From contig OZ022245.1 in NCBI GenBank assembly GCA_963978895.1, positions 26,139,584 to 26,203,583 of the forward strand: DNA of 64,000 nucleotides, written 5' to 3'. Made by a program: the position numbers and the translations under genes. The first letter of the stretch is position 1. Each line of letters opens with the position of its first letter. The notes under the pieces are model-generated. The model saw only the letters and a program-made list of their open reading frames with translations, was not told where the DNA came from and did not search any database. Below, piece by piece: positions 1-11,358 of this stretch. The DNA comes from Erpobdella octoculata (lineage: Eukaryota > Annelida > Clitellata > Hirudinida > Erpobdellidae).

Positions 1-101
1 TCTTTAATTTATCGAGAAGAGATGGAGATTTTTTTCATATGTAGTTCATGATGACAGAAAAACAGACATAAAAATGACATGAAATAATAAAAAGCAATTC
101 G

Positions 102-135
<34 letters not shown>

Positions 136-278
136 GAAAAAAGAATTTATGATAATCATCATTATCATGATCGTCATAAAAAAAACATTAGTGCACTGCG
201 AGTGTTGATAAAAACTTAAATTCTAAAAAAGAAATGTAGACCCCAGCAGATGATTATTTTATTGCCACATGCCTCATT

Positions 279-562
279 ATGACAACTACATAGATTTCAC
301 GATGACAACGACATTGACAATGACATAGATATCATGATGACAATGACATAGATATCATGATGACAATGACATAGATATCATGATGACAACGACATAGATA
401 TCATGATGACAATGACATAGATATCATGATGACAATGACATAGATATCATGATGACAACGACATAGATATCATGATGACAACTAGGTACATAGATATCAT
501 GATGACAACTAGGTACATAGATATCATGATGACAACGACATAGATATCATGATGACAACGAT
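279..562. repeat. 23-bp minisatellite
   Basis: About 12 tandem copies of a unit built on gacatagatatcatgatga plus caa(t/c). Two copies carry an extra ctaggta insertion (around 481-515). It grades into a GAT-rich tract to about 640. Confidence 0.92.
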
Positions 563-937
563 AGAGATGGCGATAATACTAGTACTACTACTACTATTAT
601 TACCGATGATGATGATGACGATGACACTGGTACTGATAATGATGACCGTGATAACAAAATTAAAACTGACTCGGTGAGAAAAACGACCAAAACAAAAATG
701 ATCCAAAAATAAGAAGAAAACTGCCGACCATCGATCGATCGAAGTAGCACAAAGCTCTTACGAGACGGTTTAAACGCGATAAAATGACACACTGCGTAAA
801 CTCTACACAAACTGATAAACGTTAGAAACTATTGAAATTTAAATAAATCAATAATTTACATTTACAATTCATTTTTAAAACATCTTTAATAAACACATGT
901 ACATACATCTCAACTAGACATAACAAATCACAAAAGA

Positions 938-969
<32 letters not shown>

Positions 970-1061
970 TCCTACTTCTAATAATAATAATAATAAAACA
1001 ACTAACATATAATTAAATTTGTAAACAGTTGAAGAATCTTGAAAAAATATAGAGACACTTT

Positions 1062-1175
1062 CTAATAATAGCTCGATAAATGCACACGCACGAAACATAT
1101 TCTATTAATAGCTCGATAAATGCACGCACGCAAAAAAACATGATCTATTAATAGTTCAATAAATGCACATGCAGA
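1062..1175. repeat. Three-copy tandem repeat, about 45 bp
   Basis: Three diverged copies of a unit containing aatagctcgataaatgcac followed by a (GCAC/A)-rich tail and attctatt. The third copy reads agttcaataaatgcacatg. Confidence 0.75.
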
Positions 1176-3191
1176 AAAAAAAGCATAAAATATTGCAAAG
1201 CCTACAGCAATGTTTATACGCTTAAGTAAAAAATTAATCTTCCACATTTAAAGAGTTTTCTGATTCGCATGATTCTCAAAAAAAAAAAAAAAAAAATTTG
1301 TTTCGTAAAAAGCAAAAAATAACGAGAAAGTCTTCTTCGGTTCCATGATTGACATGACGTCGGAAACGCGTAATTGAAAAAAAAAAAACAAAAAAGAAAA
1401 AATATTATAAATATTAACTAACTCGTATCACAACTTTTCGATCGCCGCTCTTCTGCACTCGCGTCTTCCAAACGAACGACGAATTCATCCGTCGTCGCTC
1501 TCGTCCCGATTCACCGACCGACTGCGTTACGAGTCTGCCGATATTTAAGAAAGTAACACGGACGACGAACTGATCATGGGAGCAACACACAGATAGACAC
1601 GCAGATGGACCGACAGACAGACGTAACACGACGAGACACATGCATAAAGATAGAGATGGACAGACAGACAGACACCTGCATGGCAAATGTTCGTTGATAT
1701 GTTCGACCAAATTCGAAGCACGGAAAAGAGCAACAAATATCGAGACGTCACCAAAACCTGGCAGATTGCGACGGGAAAACAAAAAATCAGAAACACTCGA
1801 AACCGTTCTACGCGATCGATTCTCGATCGCAAGTCGTAAGCCATTGTCGTCGGCAACGAAAGTCTACTTCGGCAGAAAAATTAAAAATTATTTGTAGCGC
1901 TTCGATGTTCGTAGAAAACATTTGAATAAATTATCGGAACATTTGTTTTCGCTTTTTTTTTATGTATTCGCAGCTAATAATGCAAGTTGCAAGGTGAGAA
2001 ATGACTTTTAGATATCCAAAAAGCCGATAGTATTATTATAAAAGAAAGAAAACAAAGTAACACTGCTCTAAATGAAGTTGGCCAAAAGAGCACAAAATAG
2101 CAGTGATGTGCAGTTACGTGTTACAAATAATAATAAAAAATAATAAAATAATATTAAATAAACATCCAGAAACAACAGAAGGACAAATGAACAAGCCATG
2201 CAACTATGACGACAGTGGTGGTAATGATAATGGTAATGGTGGTGATGATGACGACGGCACTGTGGCTTCAGGTAATGATGAATGGTAATGGTAATAATAA
2301 TGATAATGATGATGATATTAGTCAATCGAGTCTAGTTGTGTTTGGCGACCCTGGTGATGAGGCTTTATGAAATGATAAGGCTATGGTTGTTGGTGACGAT
2401 GAAGTCTTACGGTAGCAGTGGCATGGCTAGTGGCTACAAACGACAGCAATACAACTTTAATAAAAAACAACAACAACAACCCTCTCTATTATTATTATTG
2501 TTGTTGGCAAGCATTTTTTTATGAGCAGCAGGTAGGTTAAAATGAAAACAAATTTGGATTCATAAAAAAAAACATTTTACCAAATCATTAAATAAAAACA
2601 TTAACCAATCAATCAATCAGTCAATTCAAAAATTCAAACCGTTCAACATTTAAAGCAAAAGATACACTGAGATGACTTCAAAACAAAAAAAACGACCTCG
2701 CGATCGGAATCCAATTTTCCTCGTTGAAGCAAAACGGTAATGATTACAATCACGATGACAACGGATTAGAGCTGTAATGACATTACAAATTACACATCGA
2801 TCCAATCGCTGCCGGCAGTATGTATACGTCAATTAACTACGTTTATGTATATCTATATAAACTGTCGAAAAACTGCTGAAATTAAACAATAAAATAAAAA
2901 ATAAAAAAGAATTGATCGAAGCACACAGCTGATTGGCTGATTTAATACTAAAAATCATTATTATTAATATTATAAATAAAAACAAATAAACACTTATTAA
3001 AAGTGATCAAATAAAATAAATACACTAAAAATCCCCCGAAAAGATGAATTATTATTATTATTATTATTATAATTATCACTCAGTCAAGTTTTTTTTCCTA
3101 TAAAAATTTGGTCGACTCCCGGCTGATGGGGGAACAAGACTCCCGGTTGATGGGGGACGAAACTCCTTTGGTGAATCCCTCCTGGTCGTCC

Positions 3192-3226
3192 TTAGAAGAC
3201 CACGCTTTGTCGCCAGTGCTTTGCAC
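3192..3226 (-). CDS. CDK16/17/18: PCTAIRE kinase terminal exon
   Basis: 35 bp: two bases completing Gly, then AKHWRQSVVF and TAA. The end resembles GKNRRQSMLF of vertebrate PCTAIREs, which supports this very short last exon. The acceptor is GCCCACAG. The open frame through this region in another phase (3076-3312) is only a shadow. Confidence 0.88.
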
Positions 3227-3532
3227 CTGTGGGCGGAATAAATGCGATCGCGATGATGATGATGATAGTTATGATGGTTGAGAATGTCGTTACAACTGAA
3301 GAACAACGACAAACAAACAAAACAATAAAAAAAATTGAAAGATATAATGAACTAAATTAATAACAAAAAAACATAAGCAAATTTCTATGTATCAAATTCT
3401 AAAAATTCAAATTTCATCAGTCTGATCCGCACGGAAAAGTGTTACGCAAACACCCCCCTTGCGGCAAGGTGCTCGGTCACGTCTTACAATTCCTTACCGC
3501 CAAGAGAAAAAGAAAACTTCAAAACTCCTTAC

Positions 3533-3613
3533 CTGATTTACTTTTCTTGGAGCTCATCGAACTACCTGGATCCTTCTGTAGTGATATCCCTGGAATCTTG
3601 AATATGGAATCAA
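3533..3613 (-). CDS. CDK16/17/18: PCTAIRE kinase exon: C-terminal tail
   Basis: 81 bp encoding (G)VDSIFKIPGISLQKDPG, then SSMSSKKSKS. It matches SIFSLKEIQLQKDPG of CDK17. The tail is rich in Ser and Lys. Acceptor TTTGCAG, donor GTAAGG. Confidence 0.93.
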
Positions 3614-3940
3614 CTGCAAAACAAAACATGTGTTCTATTTTTAAACGTAACTAAATGACATTTTAAGATATTCTAGAAACAATCTCGCATCAAATTCAAC
3701 TTAAAACGTACACATCGAATCTTTATCCTCCTATGGCTTGTAAGTAAATTAATAAACATGAGCCAGCCAAGACCAAAATACCATAGAATAATAATTTCAT
3801 AACAATATACAACTTAAACAGTTAAAAGTTGGATAAAGTGATTCATGGCTTATAAATCTAACGATTAACCCCATTTTTCTTTTTTATTATACGTCTGAAA
3901 AATAAATACTATATAATCATATGAATGAATTCAATCGTAC

Positions 3941-4031
3941 CGTCTTTAAGCTTGTGAATTTCGGGTCCGAGGCAGTCGAAGTATTCGTGCTTGAGAGCCG
4001 ATGTCGAAGAAATTCTTTTCGTCACGTTGTA
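3941..4031 (-). CDS. CDK16/17/18: PCTAIRE kinase exon: end of kinase domain
   Basis: 91 bp encoding YNVTKRISSTSALKHEYF, then DCLGPEIHKLKD. It corresponds to the K-R-I-S-A-x-x-A-x-K-H-x-F end of CDK domains followed by LGPRIHxLP. Acceptor ATTACAG, donor GTACGA. Confidence 0.95.
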
Positions 4032-4239
4032 CTGTAATGTTGTAATGTTGTAATGTCACGCATGTGTGCGAATGTCAGAGCGTGAGTCGTATTCAGAATT
4101 GTAATCATTACATATTTTAATATAAAAATATCTTCATCATCGGATAAATGATTTAATATAAGAATAATTGCATAATTATTTAATGTAAAAATTAATGCAT
4201 AATTATTTTGATTAAAAAAAAAAAGAATTGTTTTCTTAC

Positions 4240-4282
4240 GTTAAGTAGAGATCTGAGGATCTTGTGCCCGTCAACATCGAGC
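4240..4282 (-). CDS. CDK16/17/18: PCTAIRE kinase micro-exon
   Basis: 43 bp encoding LDVDGHKILRSLLN, aligned to LDSEGIELITKFLQ in CDK17. It completes the split Arg of the previous exon. Acceptor TTTACAG, donor GTAAGA. Confidence 0.9.
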
Positions 4283-4469
4283 CTGTAAATTACAATTGTA
4301 AAACCATTCGAGAATTTTTAAACAACCTAATTTGCAAATAAACTTTATATATAATTTATAATTTATAAATTTATATATAATTAACTACAACAAATAAAGA
4401 AACAAAACGACAATTCACCATGTCGATGCAATAAGTAATAATCATGGTACCAAAAAAAAAGAAAACCAC

Positions 4470-4673
4470 CTAGGGGCAAGAGTAACCATGGAGGCAGGTC
4501 TGTAACTGGGGCACTGTATTGCTTGGAAAAGAGGGTTAGTGGTGATGCCGGGCCAGGTGGTTTCGGTGGGATATCCCAAGACTTTGAAGATGAGATGTAA
4601 CTGGTCGTCCACGGACGACCCGGGACAAAACGGTCGACCCGTGGCCATCTCGAAGAGGATGCAGCCGACGCCC
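4470..4673 (-). CDS. CDK16/17/18: PCTAIRE kinase exon: C-lobe
   Basis: 204 bp encoding [32 protein letters not shown], then [12 protein letters not shown] and ending LAPR (split Arg). It matches GVGCIFFEMASGRP..PGSTVEDELHLIF..ETWPGI of the family. Acceptor TTTTAACAG, donor GTGGTT. Confidence 0.97.
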
Positions 4674-5455
4674 CTGTTAAAAAAAATTGACGCTCTTGGA
4701 GGGTTTTTTTCCACACAATCGAAAAATCGAGACCCAATCGAAAAGTATTTTCCGCTCCACATTTAATAAAACATTTATGCAAAATATTACAAAAATAATA
4801 TTATTAACGAGCAATCCGAACTCCGCAAATTCTCCGAGGGGCCGTAGAGACGGACGTTGCGTGTGCCAGCCGTGCTTTCTTTATGCGATTGCATTCGCTT
4901 TTTTGCAGCTCCCATTTTCGGCATACATCAAAATGTTTTCAAACAAAATACGCATCGTATTGTTGTTGGTGTAATTATCATTATCATCGTCATCATCATC
5001 ATTTACATGGGAATGTAAATCTTAAACTATGAAATTAATATTATTATATATTTCATTATTATATAATATGATAGGTATATTATTTATTAATTTATTTATT
5101 TATTTATCACTATTTCACTATATACTAATATAAGTACTACTACAATAAGTTCTTTTGTACAACTCATTAGCATAAAATTATTATCTCAAATGGATTTTCG
5201 TCAAAGCTATTATTAGCCGGCCACTGCTATAACGAGAATTCCTGAAGAGACTGACAACATTAGCTTATGAATAATTCATAAGAAGAACACGATGTGGAAA
5301 ATTAAATGGAAATATTCCCTAGGGCACGAAAATAAAACGAAATAAATAAATAAAATCATCTCATAACGAAATCGATGAAATGCTAATGAATTATTATATT
5401 ATAAATGCAGCAACAAGCAAACAACAAAGAGGGACGAAGGTACAAGCAAACCAAC

Positions 5456-5515
5456 CACATGTCGATGGGTGTTGAATACTCAGTCGAGCCAAGGAGAACC
5501 TCAGGAGGTCTGTAC
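5456..5515 (-). CDS. CDK16/17/18: PCTAIRE kinase exon: PPE motif
   Basis: 60 bp encoding (W)YRPPEVLLGSTEYSTPIDM plus two bases of Trp. It corresponds to the P+1 region; vertebrate PCTAIREs usually read PPDV/PPDI, here PPEV. The acceptor is CATAG and the donor GTTGGT, a weaker site than its neighbours. Confidence 0.94.
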
Positions 5516-5640
5516 CTATGATGGCGTACGGAGTTGCATTCAATCATTACAACGATAGATGAAATTCGTTTTGAGAAAACTTAAAAATCGTTTATTTACG
5601 AATATTTTCAAAAAAAATAGGAACCCGTTTTCACTCTTAC

Positions 5641-5701
5641 CATAACGTGACCACTTCGTTGGAATAAGTTTTCGTTGGAATCGATTTTGCCCTGGCGAGA
5701 C
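5641..5701 (-). CDS. CDK16/17/18: PCTAIRE kinase exon: activation segment
   Basis: 61 bp encoding (G)LARAKSIPTKTYSNEVVTLW, identical in pattern to the CDK16 activation loop. The last codon (Trp) is split two bases in. Acceptor TTCTCAG, donor GTAAGA. Confidence 0.97.
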
Positions 5702-5734
5702 CTGAGAAGTATTTTTATTTTTTAATTTCAGGCA

Positions 5735-5842
5735 TTAAATAACAAATAACATACGATTACATTTACATAGAATTACATCGAATAACAAATTACATACGAT
5801 TACATTTACATACAATTACAACGAATAACAAATTACATACGA
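5735..5842. repeat. Tandem repeat of about 43 bp in a kinase intron
   Basis: Roughly 2.5 copies of a unit containing cgaataacaaattacatacg followed by attacatttacata. It lies just upstream (minus-strand sense) of the activation-segment exon. Confidence 0.75.
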
Positions 5843-6464
5843 TACGTAAACTCGCGGTAATAAAACGACAACAACGTGTAAGACGTAAAACGCAAGTAAG
5901 TAAGATGTGTAATTTCGATCAAATCATCAAAGCACCGTAGTCGCTAAGTCTTTATAAACCCTCGTCATTCCCTCTCTTTGATTCGCCGTGCTTGCAGCAG
6001 CGACACTTTTGGAGAGCGTTATATAGCTTATCCTTCCACTATTAGATTGTATCAGTGTATTTATTAGGCATCACTATCATAACTAGTAGCACAAACAATC
6101 ATCATCATCATCATCATCGTTATTATCATCATCGTCACCATCATATTCATCATCGTTATCCTTATTATTTTCCTTTCATTCCATATAACGGTCCATTGAT
6201 GAACAAATTAGGCAAAAACAATTCATGAAATTTAGCATGTTCTATAAACAAGAAAGCAACCGGCCAACAAACAGAGATGGCTGTGATGATGATAATTTAA
6301 CTAAAGAGGTAATGATGATGATGATGAAAACTATCATATAAAGTAACAGCAACCATACTACACATAATCGTCCAAATTGACTAAATCAGAAGTACGTTAA
6401 TAAAAAAAAAAATACTACACATAACATTTAAAATAAACATTAAGTGACAATAGCAGAAGAATGA

Positions 6465-6815
6465 AATACAAACAAATACAAACTAATATAAACAAATACA
6501 AATACAAACAAAAACAAAATAATACCAAAAATACCAATAAATACTAACTAATATAAACAAACACAAACTAATATAAACAAATACAAACTAATATAAACAA
6601 ATACAAACTAATACAAACAAATACAAACTAATATAAACAAATAAAAACTAATATAAACAAATAAAAACAAAAAACTAATATAAAAAAAAAAACAAAAAAA
6701 CTAATATAAACAAATAAAAACAAAAAAACTAATATAAACAAATACAAACTAATATAAACAAATACCAAAAAAACTAATATAAAAATTACAAACAAATACA
6801 AACAGAAACAAACTA
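6465..6815. repeat. Long A-rich minisatellite, about 16-20 bp period
   Basis: Degenerate tandem array of acaaactaatataaacaaat-like units with many length variants. It is purely AT/C on this strand (almost no G). It sits in the kinase intron between exons 5641-5701 and 7629-7752. Confidence 0.88.
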
Positions 6816-7199
6816 TTACAAAAAAAACAAAGCACTCAAACAGGAACTCAAACTTAGATGATGATAAGTACATTCAAAAATTTAGCCGAATTCCGCAAAA
6901 CGGAAAAAAATGTTCATTGCACGTTTATAAACACACGCTTATGAACGCACGTGTGCGAGTTTATACCGGATGCACTCACATATCACAAGAGCTGTAAGGA
7001 GAAAATAATTTAAAAATGATGAGAATCGATAGATGCATTTTTACGGCATGACGTTGTTGAATCTCGCTCGACGGGCACGCATGTCCAAGGCGAGTGGCGT
7101 CGTGGAGACCGTGGTGGTCCCGGGGGAATGGATGACGATAATAACCAGTTCGTCGATGATTGAATGACATACGCGTGTCATGAATATTGATATGTTAAA

Positions 7200-7372
7200 A
7201 CATTAAAAATTCTCGAAAATAATAAAAATTCTCAAAAATAATAAAAGTTCTCAAAAATAATAAAAAAAGTAAATGAAAAAATTCTCAAAAATAACAAAAA
7301 TTCTCAAAAATATTAAAAATTCTCAAAAATATTAAAAATTCTCAAAAATATTAAAACACTCAAAAATCTTAA
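7200..7372. repeat. Tandem repeat, about 19 bp
   Basis: About nine copies of a unit close to attctcaaaaataataaaa, some with tatt for taat. Confidence 0.85.
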
Positions 7373-7584
7373 TACTTTTAATAAATATTTAAACGTAATA
7401 ATTTATAGATTTCGACGAATTCACAACGTGCTGACCGAGCGACGACCAATAACGGAATGTTACGAGAAAACAACCAGAACGTAACGTGGTCATGTGACAT
7501 TCATGGCAACCAACACGTATCTTCGTAGAAAAAAAAGAAAACACTGCAACAAAGACAAAAAATCCGCGATACTAAATGAGATTA

Positions 7585-7827
<243 letters not shown>

Positions 7828-7829
7828 TC

Positions 7830-8060
7830 ATCATAGCACACCACAACAGAACGCAACACAACACAACACAACACAACACAACACAACACAACACAACACA
7901 ACACAATTCAACACAACACAACACAGCACAACACAACACAACACAACACGACACAACACAACACAACACAACACAATTCAACACAACACAACACAACACA
8001 GCACAACACAACACAACACAACACAATTCAACACAATACAACACAACATAATATAATTTA
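7830..8060. repeat. (ACAAC)n pentanucleotide array
   Basis: Near-continuous acaac units, broken at intervals by aattca and by single substitutions (acagc, acgac). It gives open frames on both strands that are not genes. Confidence 0.95.
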
Positions 8061-8380
8061 ATTTACGACAACGTAGACCCGATAACTCAAATTTACTCCT
8101 GGATAGTAACTTTTTAAACAGAGTTCTTTTTTATAAGAATGTAAACATTTTATCTTATAATCGAATTTTTGAATTTTAAAAATTTAGAAATTTAAAGTTT
8201 TCATTCTGCATTACTTATTTTCATCATGAACTTTACTTAATTCAATTTAATTTAATTTTTATTTGATTTTATGTACATAGGGGCAACCTGTCTTCTATTT
8301 TTCTTTAATAAATGAATAACTAGAACATAACATAATATAATAAAACAACAATTAAAAAAATAGGTTTTTAGTTGGCTGAC

Positions 8381-8443
8381 CCTGACGTTGTGCATGTGTA
8401 GAACATTGTTGCAATCCTCCATGTATTGCTTCAAATCCTTGTC
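8381..8443 (-). CDS. CDK16/17/18: PCTAIRE kinase exon: DKDLKQYMEDC
   Basis: 21 codons, phase 0 both ends: DKDLKQYMEDCNNV, then LHMHNVR. This matches DKDLKQYMDDCGNI..MHNV of CDK17. Acceptor ATGCAG, donor GTCAGC. Confidence 0.95.
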
Positions 8444-8785
8444 CTGCATTAGATGAGAGATGGACAGCAAATCAATTGTTTGTTTTTATATGATTGTCAG
8501 TAACAGTTTTACAAGAAAAACATTGAATATATATTTTCAGATAAGAAAAGGTCCGACCGCCGGTCAATAAACGGCTACACGAACCGAAATTATATTTATC
8601 TCTCTATAGCCGCTACTCTCGCTTCTAGTTATTGATGGAAGAAGATAGAAAAGGAGGATAAGAATATAATGGAGAGAGAGAGAGAAAGAGTACAACTATG
8701 GCCATAAAAAACTAAAAAGTAAAGAGACAAAAGTAAGATGAAGAAAAATCCGACAAATGAACAAGGTTGTCAGTTGAAATGAGAA

Positions 8786-8797
8786 ACTCTCTCTCTT

Positions 8798-8872
<75 letters not shown>
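8786..8872. repeat. (CT)n microsatellite
   Basis: Uninterrupted CT run of about 50 bp preceded by interrupted CT with ttt breaks. It lies in the intron between the 8381-8443 and 9692-9786 kinase exons. Confidence 0.95.
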
Positions 8873-8875
<3 letters not shown>

Positions 8876-9691
8876 GCATCTCTCGTGAAACATGACAAGA
8901 AATCTACTTTGTCCATGCCACAAATAGGAAACACCCTGCACCTATTTCTTTCCGTAACCACACCGACTACGTGCCATCCCAAGTCACCGCAATCATAGCG
9001 CCATCATCAAATAATCCCAACCATAAATTTCTCCAAGAAGACAAAAATATATCACCAAAGCCATCGCATCCTCTCAGTTGCAGTTATAGGGGTCAGAAGG
9101 GCTTAAAACGGGCTTCAAATATCATACAAGATGGAAGTCAAGCTATTACAAATTCAACGTCATATATAACAGTGGATCCCAAAGAATATTTCAGGGCAAG
9201 CTGCCATGTAACTCAGATACGCCATAATGTTCTATAAAAAGAAATATGTTGAAAATGCATTTGCCTAAATGGACATTTACAATGAGCTTGAAAAATCTAT
9301 TTTTAAATGAAAAAAAGAAGATGAATAGTTTGAAATTACAACCAAGTAAGTAAGTAATCTGCTCCTAATTACGTTAAGTAAGAAGATGAAAACGAATAAA
9401 CGTCAAAAAATTTAACTCTAAGCGGCGAAAGAAAGGAAACGTTTAAAATGGGCGACGTTGGCAGAACGTTTCGACAGGCAAGAATAAATAAGTAAAAAAT
9501 TAAAAATAACTTTTACTATTTTTAAATTAAAATTTAACGAAATAAAAAACAGTTCCTTTTAAAAAAAAAATTCAATTTAATTTTCCAACAAATTTAATCC
9601 AAAAAAAAAAACCGACACCAATCGCGATTCGAGACGAAACACGAATATAAAAATCCACGTGCGACACGAAAAGAAGCGGAAACCAACCGAC

Positions 9692-9786
9692 CAGGTACTC
9701 GAAGACGATTGTGAGGGAGAGACTCGTGTGTATGATGTCATGCAGCGTTACGATGTTGGCGTGCTTTAAATCTCTCAGTAAGGAAA
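9692..9786 (-). CDS. CDK16/17/18: PCTAIRE kinase exon: beta-4/beta-5 strands
   Basis: 95 bp; the first two bases complete the Val codon. It encodes [19 protein letters not shown], then [13 protein letters not shown], matching the [20 protein letters not shown]...VFEYL block of the family. The acceptor is TTTACAG and the donor GTCGGT. The lysine of the usual K-S-L-T-L is replaced by Leu, a mild change. Confidence 0.96.
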
Positions 9787-9801
9787 CTGTAAAAATATAA
9801 A

Positions 9802-9875
9802 TATAGTAAATATAATTATGGTAAATATAATTATAGTAAATATAATTATAGTAAATATAATTATAGTAAATTTTA
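9802..9875. repeat. 15-bp tandem repeat next to a kinase exon
   Basis: About five copies of gtaaatataattat(a/g). It begins about 15 bp upstream (minus-strand sense) of the acceptor of the exon ending at 9786. Confidence 0.85.
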
Positions 9876-10759
9876 TTATGATTTAAATAATTATTTCTAG
9901 CTTATTTGTAAATTATAATAATTATAGTCGCTATCTTTATTTTATTTATTTTTTTTTTTTTGGTAATAAACGGCCATTTTTTACACGAAGAAAAACTAAA
10001 AAATCAAGCAGCATTAAATCAGATCAAAACAAACAAACAGACAAACAAAGCAGAGAAAAAAGAAGAAGAAGAAGTTGTGCAAGATATAATTATTGTTGTT
10101 GTTGTAATAAATAAATACTTCAGTGGAAAGAAACATCTCTGCGCTGACTATGAGAACAGCAACATAGAAAAGAGAAAAATACACAAATAAAAATATAAAC
10201 ATGAATATTATTAGAACACAAATGCAAAAACAAATAAAAATACATGTATACATATATAAACATAAATAATTTACTTTAATATAGAAATTACATTCACAGC
10301 TGCTCTACAATATAATAATAATTAATTTTAAACTAATGGTTACTGTATTATCTAAAAGCCAGTTTTATATTTTCTAAATAAACACAATAAATAACCACTG
10401 CTAAACCTGAGCGCTGGAGTTAAATAGCCATTTAGCTAGCTAGTTCTAAGTCATTGCCCTCAAGTCACACAAAAACTGCCAGAATGTTGACTGGGCCTGG
10501 TCCGGGCACCGCCACCATGTCCACCACTACACCTTTCTCGGCATGCCACTAAAGCAGTCAGTACATAAAGTATCATCACCATCAACATCTGGCTAACTAT
10601 TCACTGCGACTATACAGCCCGGAAAAATAAACATAAACGAACAGATAGAAAGACATAAAGAATGATTTCCTAGAAATCTTCTGATAATTGCTTGATTTGA
10701 ATGAGAACCATTCAAAAAAAATCTTTAATTATAAAAAATTTACTATATTTATTCCGTTA

Positions 10760-11009
10760 GCATCATCATCATCCCCCTTTATTCATCATCATCATCATCA
10801 TTTCGTGATTATAAGGCCAAATACATCAGTTAATTCAATTGCCAGAATAACCATCAGCATAATTTACCTATTCGAAGTAAACAAAAATCAGCTGACCACA
10901 ACTCTACAATCATCACCTTCAACATCATAATCATCATCATCTTCAACATCATAATCATCATCATCTTCAACATCATAATCATCATGACCTTCAACATCAT
11001 CATCATCAC
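10760..11009. repeat. CAT/GAT-rich minisatellite touching a splice donor
   Basis: CATCAT runs at 10760-10802, then about four copies of a 24-27 bp unit containing cttcaacatcataatcatca from about 10915. The last repeat bases form the GTGATG donor of the PCTAIRE-helix exon. Confidence 0.85.
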
Positions 11010-11124
11010 CTTCTCTAATGGCAGTGCAGGGAGCTCCCTCTTCATATTCTAACCTGATTTCTTTCAGGGCGACAAGACTACCAGTAAGATGACTTTTACC
11101 TTTGAATACTGTTGCATAGGTGCC
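11010..11124 (-). CDS. CDK16/17/18: PCTAIRE kinase exon: catalytic lysine and PCTAIRE helix
   Basis: 115 bp encoding [13 protein letters not shown], then [13 protein letters not shown], then APCTAIRE. It thus carries the glycine loop, the ATP-binding Lys and the cyclin-contacting alpha-C helix that names the family. The acceptor is AAACAG. The donor is GTGATG and runs straight into a GAT-rich minisatellite (10915-11009), so the 5' splice site is itself made of repeat sequence. Confidence 0.97.
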
Positions 11125-11301
11125 CTGTTTTATGTTATTGATTTACGAGTTAACATAAAAAAATTAATTTATAATAAACGTACCAAGAAAAAAAGACGTG
11201 CAAAAACGCCAGCAAAATTTTGAATATTGATTTTAATCGTTCATCACACACACACACACACAAACATGCAGGCAGACACACAAACATGCAGGCAGGCCTA
11301 C

Positions 11302-11358
11302 CTCTCCCAGCTTGTCCAGCTTCGTGTAGGACTCCAACTTGCCGAAACCGATTTCGTA
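11302..11358 (-). CDS. CDK16/17/18: PCTAIRE kinase exon: start of kinase domain
   Basis: 19 codons, YEIGFGKLESYTKLDKLGE, with acceptor TTTCAG and donor GTAGGC. This is the start of the N-lobe. The glycine loop is split by the intron after LGE, with GTYATV in the next exon. A CACACA run and a short aacatgcaggcag repeat lie just beyond the donor. Confidence 0.95.

Larger units (their letters stand above)
1..3191. other. Non-coding region downstream of the PCTAIRE kinase
   Basis: No coding region is supported. It probably includes the kinase 3' UTR on the minus strand near 3.0-3.2 kb, but I see no convincing AATAAA close to the stop. It holds AAT/TAA runs (108-134, 941-966, 3044-3072), a 23-bp minisatellite, a three-copy repeat of about 45 bp at 1062-1175, and GAC/AGAC-rich short runs near 1600-1670. 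Confidence 0.6.

Noticed and set aside
1414..1897. Overlapping open frames on both strands (up to 122 codons)
   Set aside because: No recognisable domain, no splice or phase support, and AGAC-repeat content on the opposite strand.
3076..3312. 78-codon minus-strand frame over the end of the kinase gene
   Set aside because: The spliced exon 3192-3226 in another phase gives the conserved C-terminus; this frame is a shadow.
6976..7170. Minus-strand frame between kinase exons
   Set aside because: It has no kinase similarity, and exons 7629-7752 and 5641-5701 already join in phase without it.
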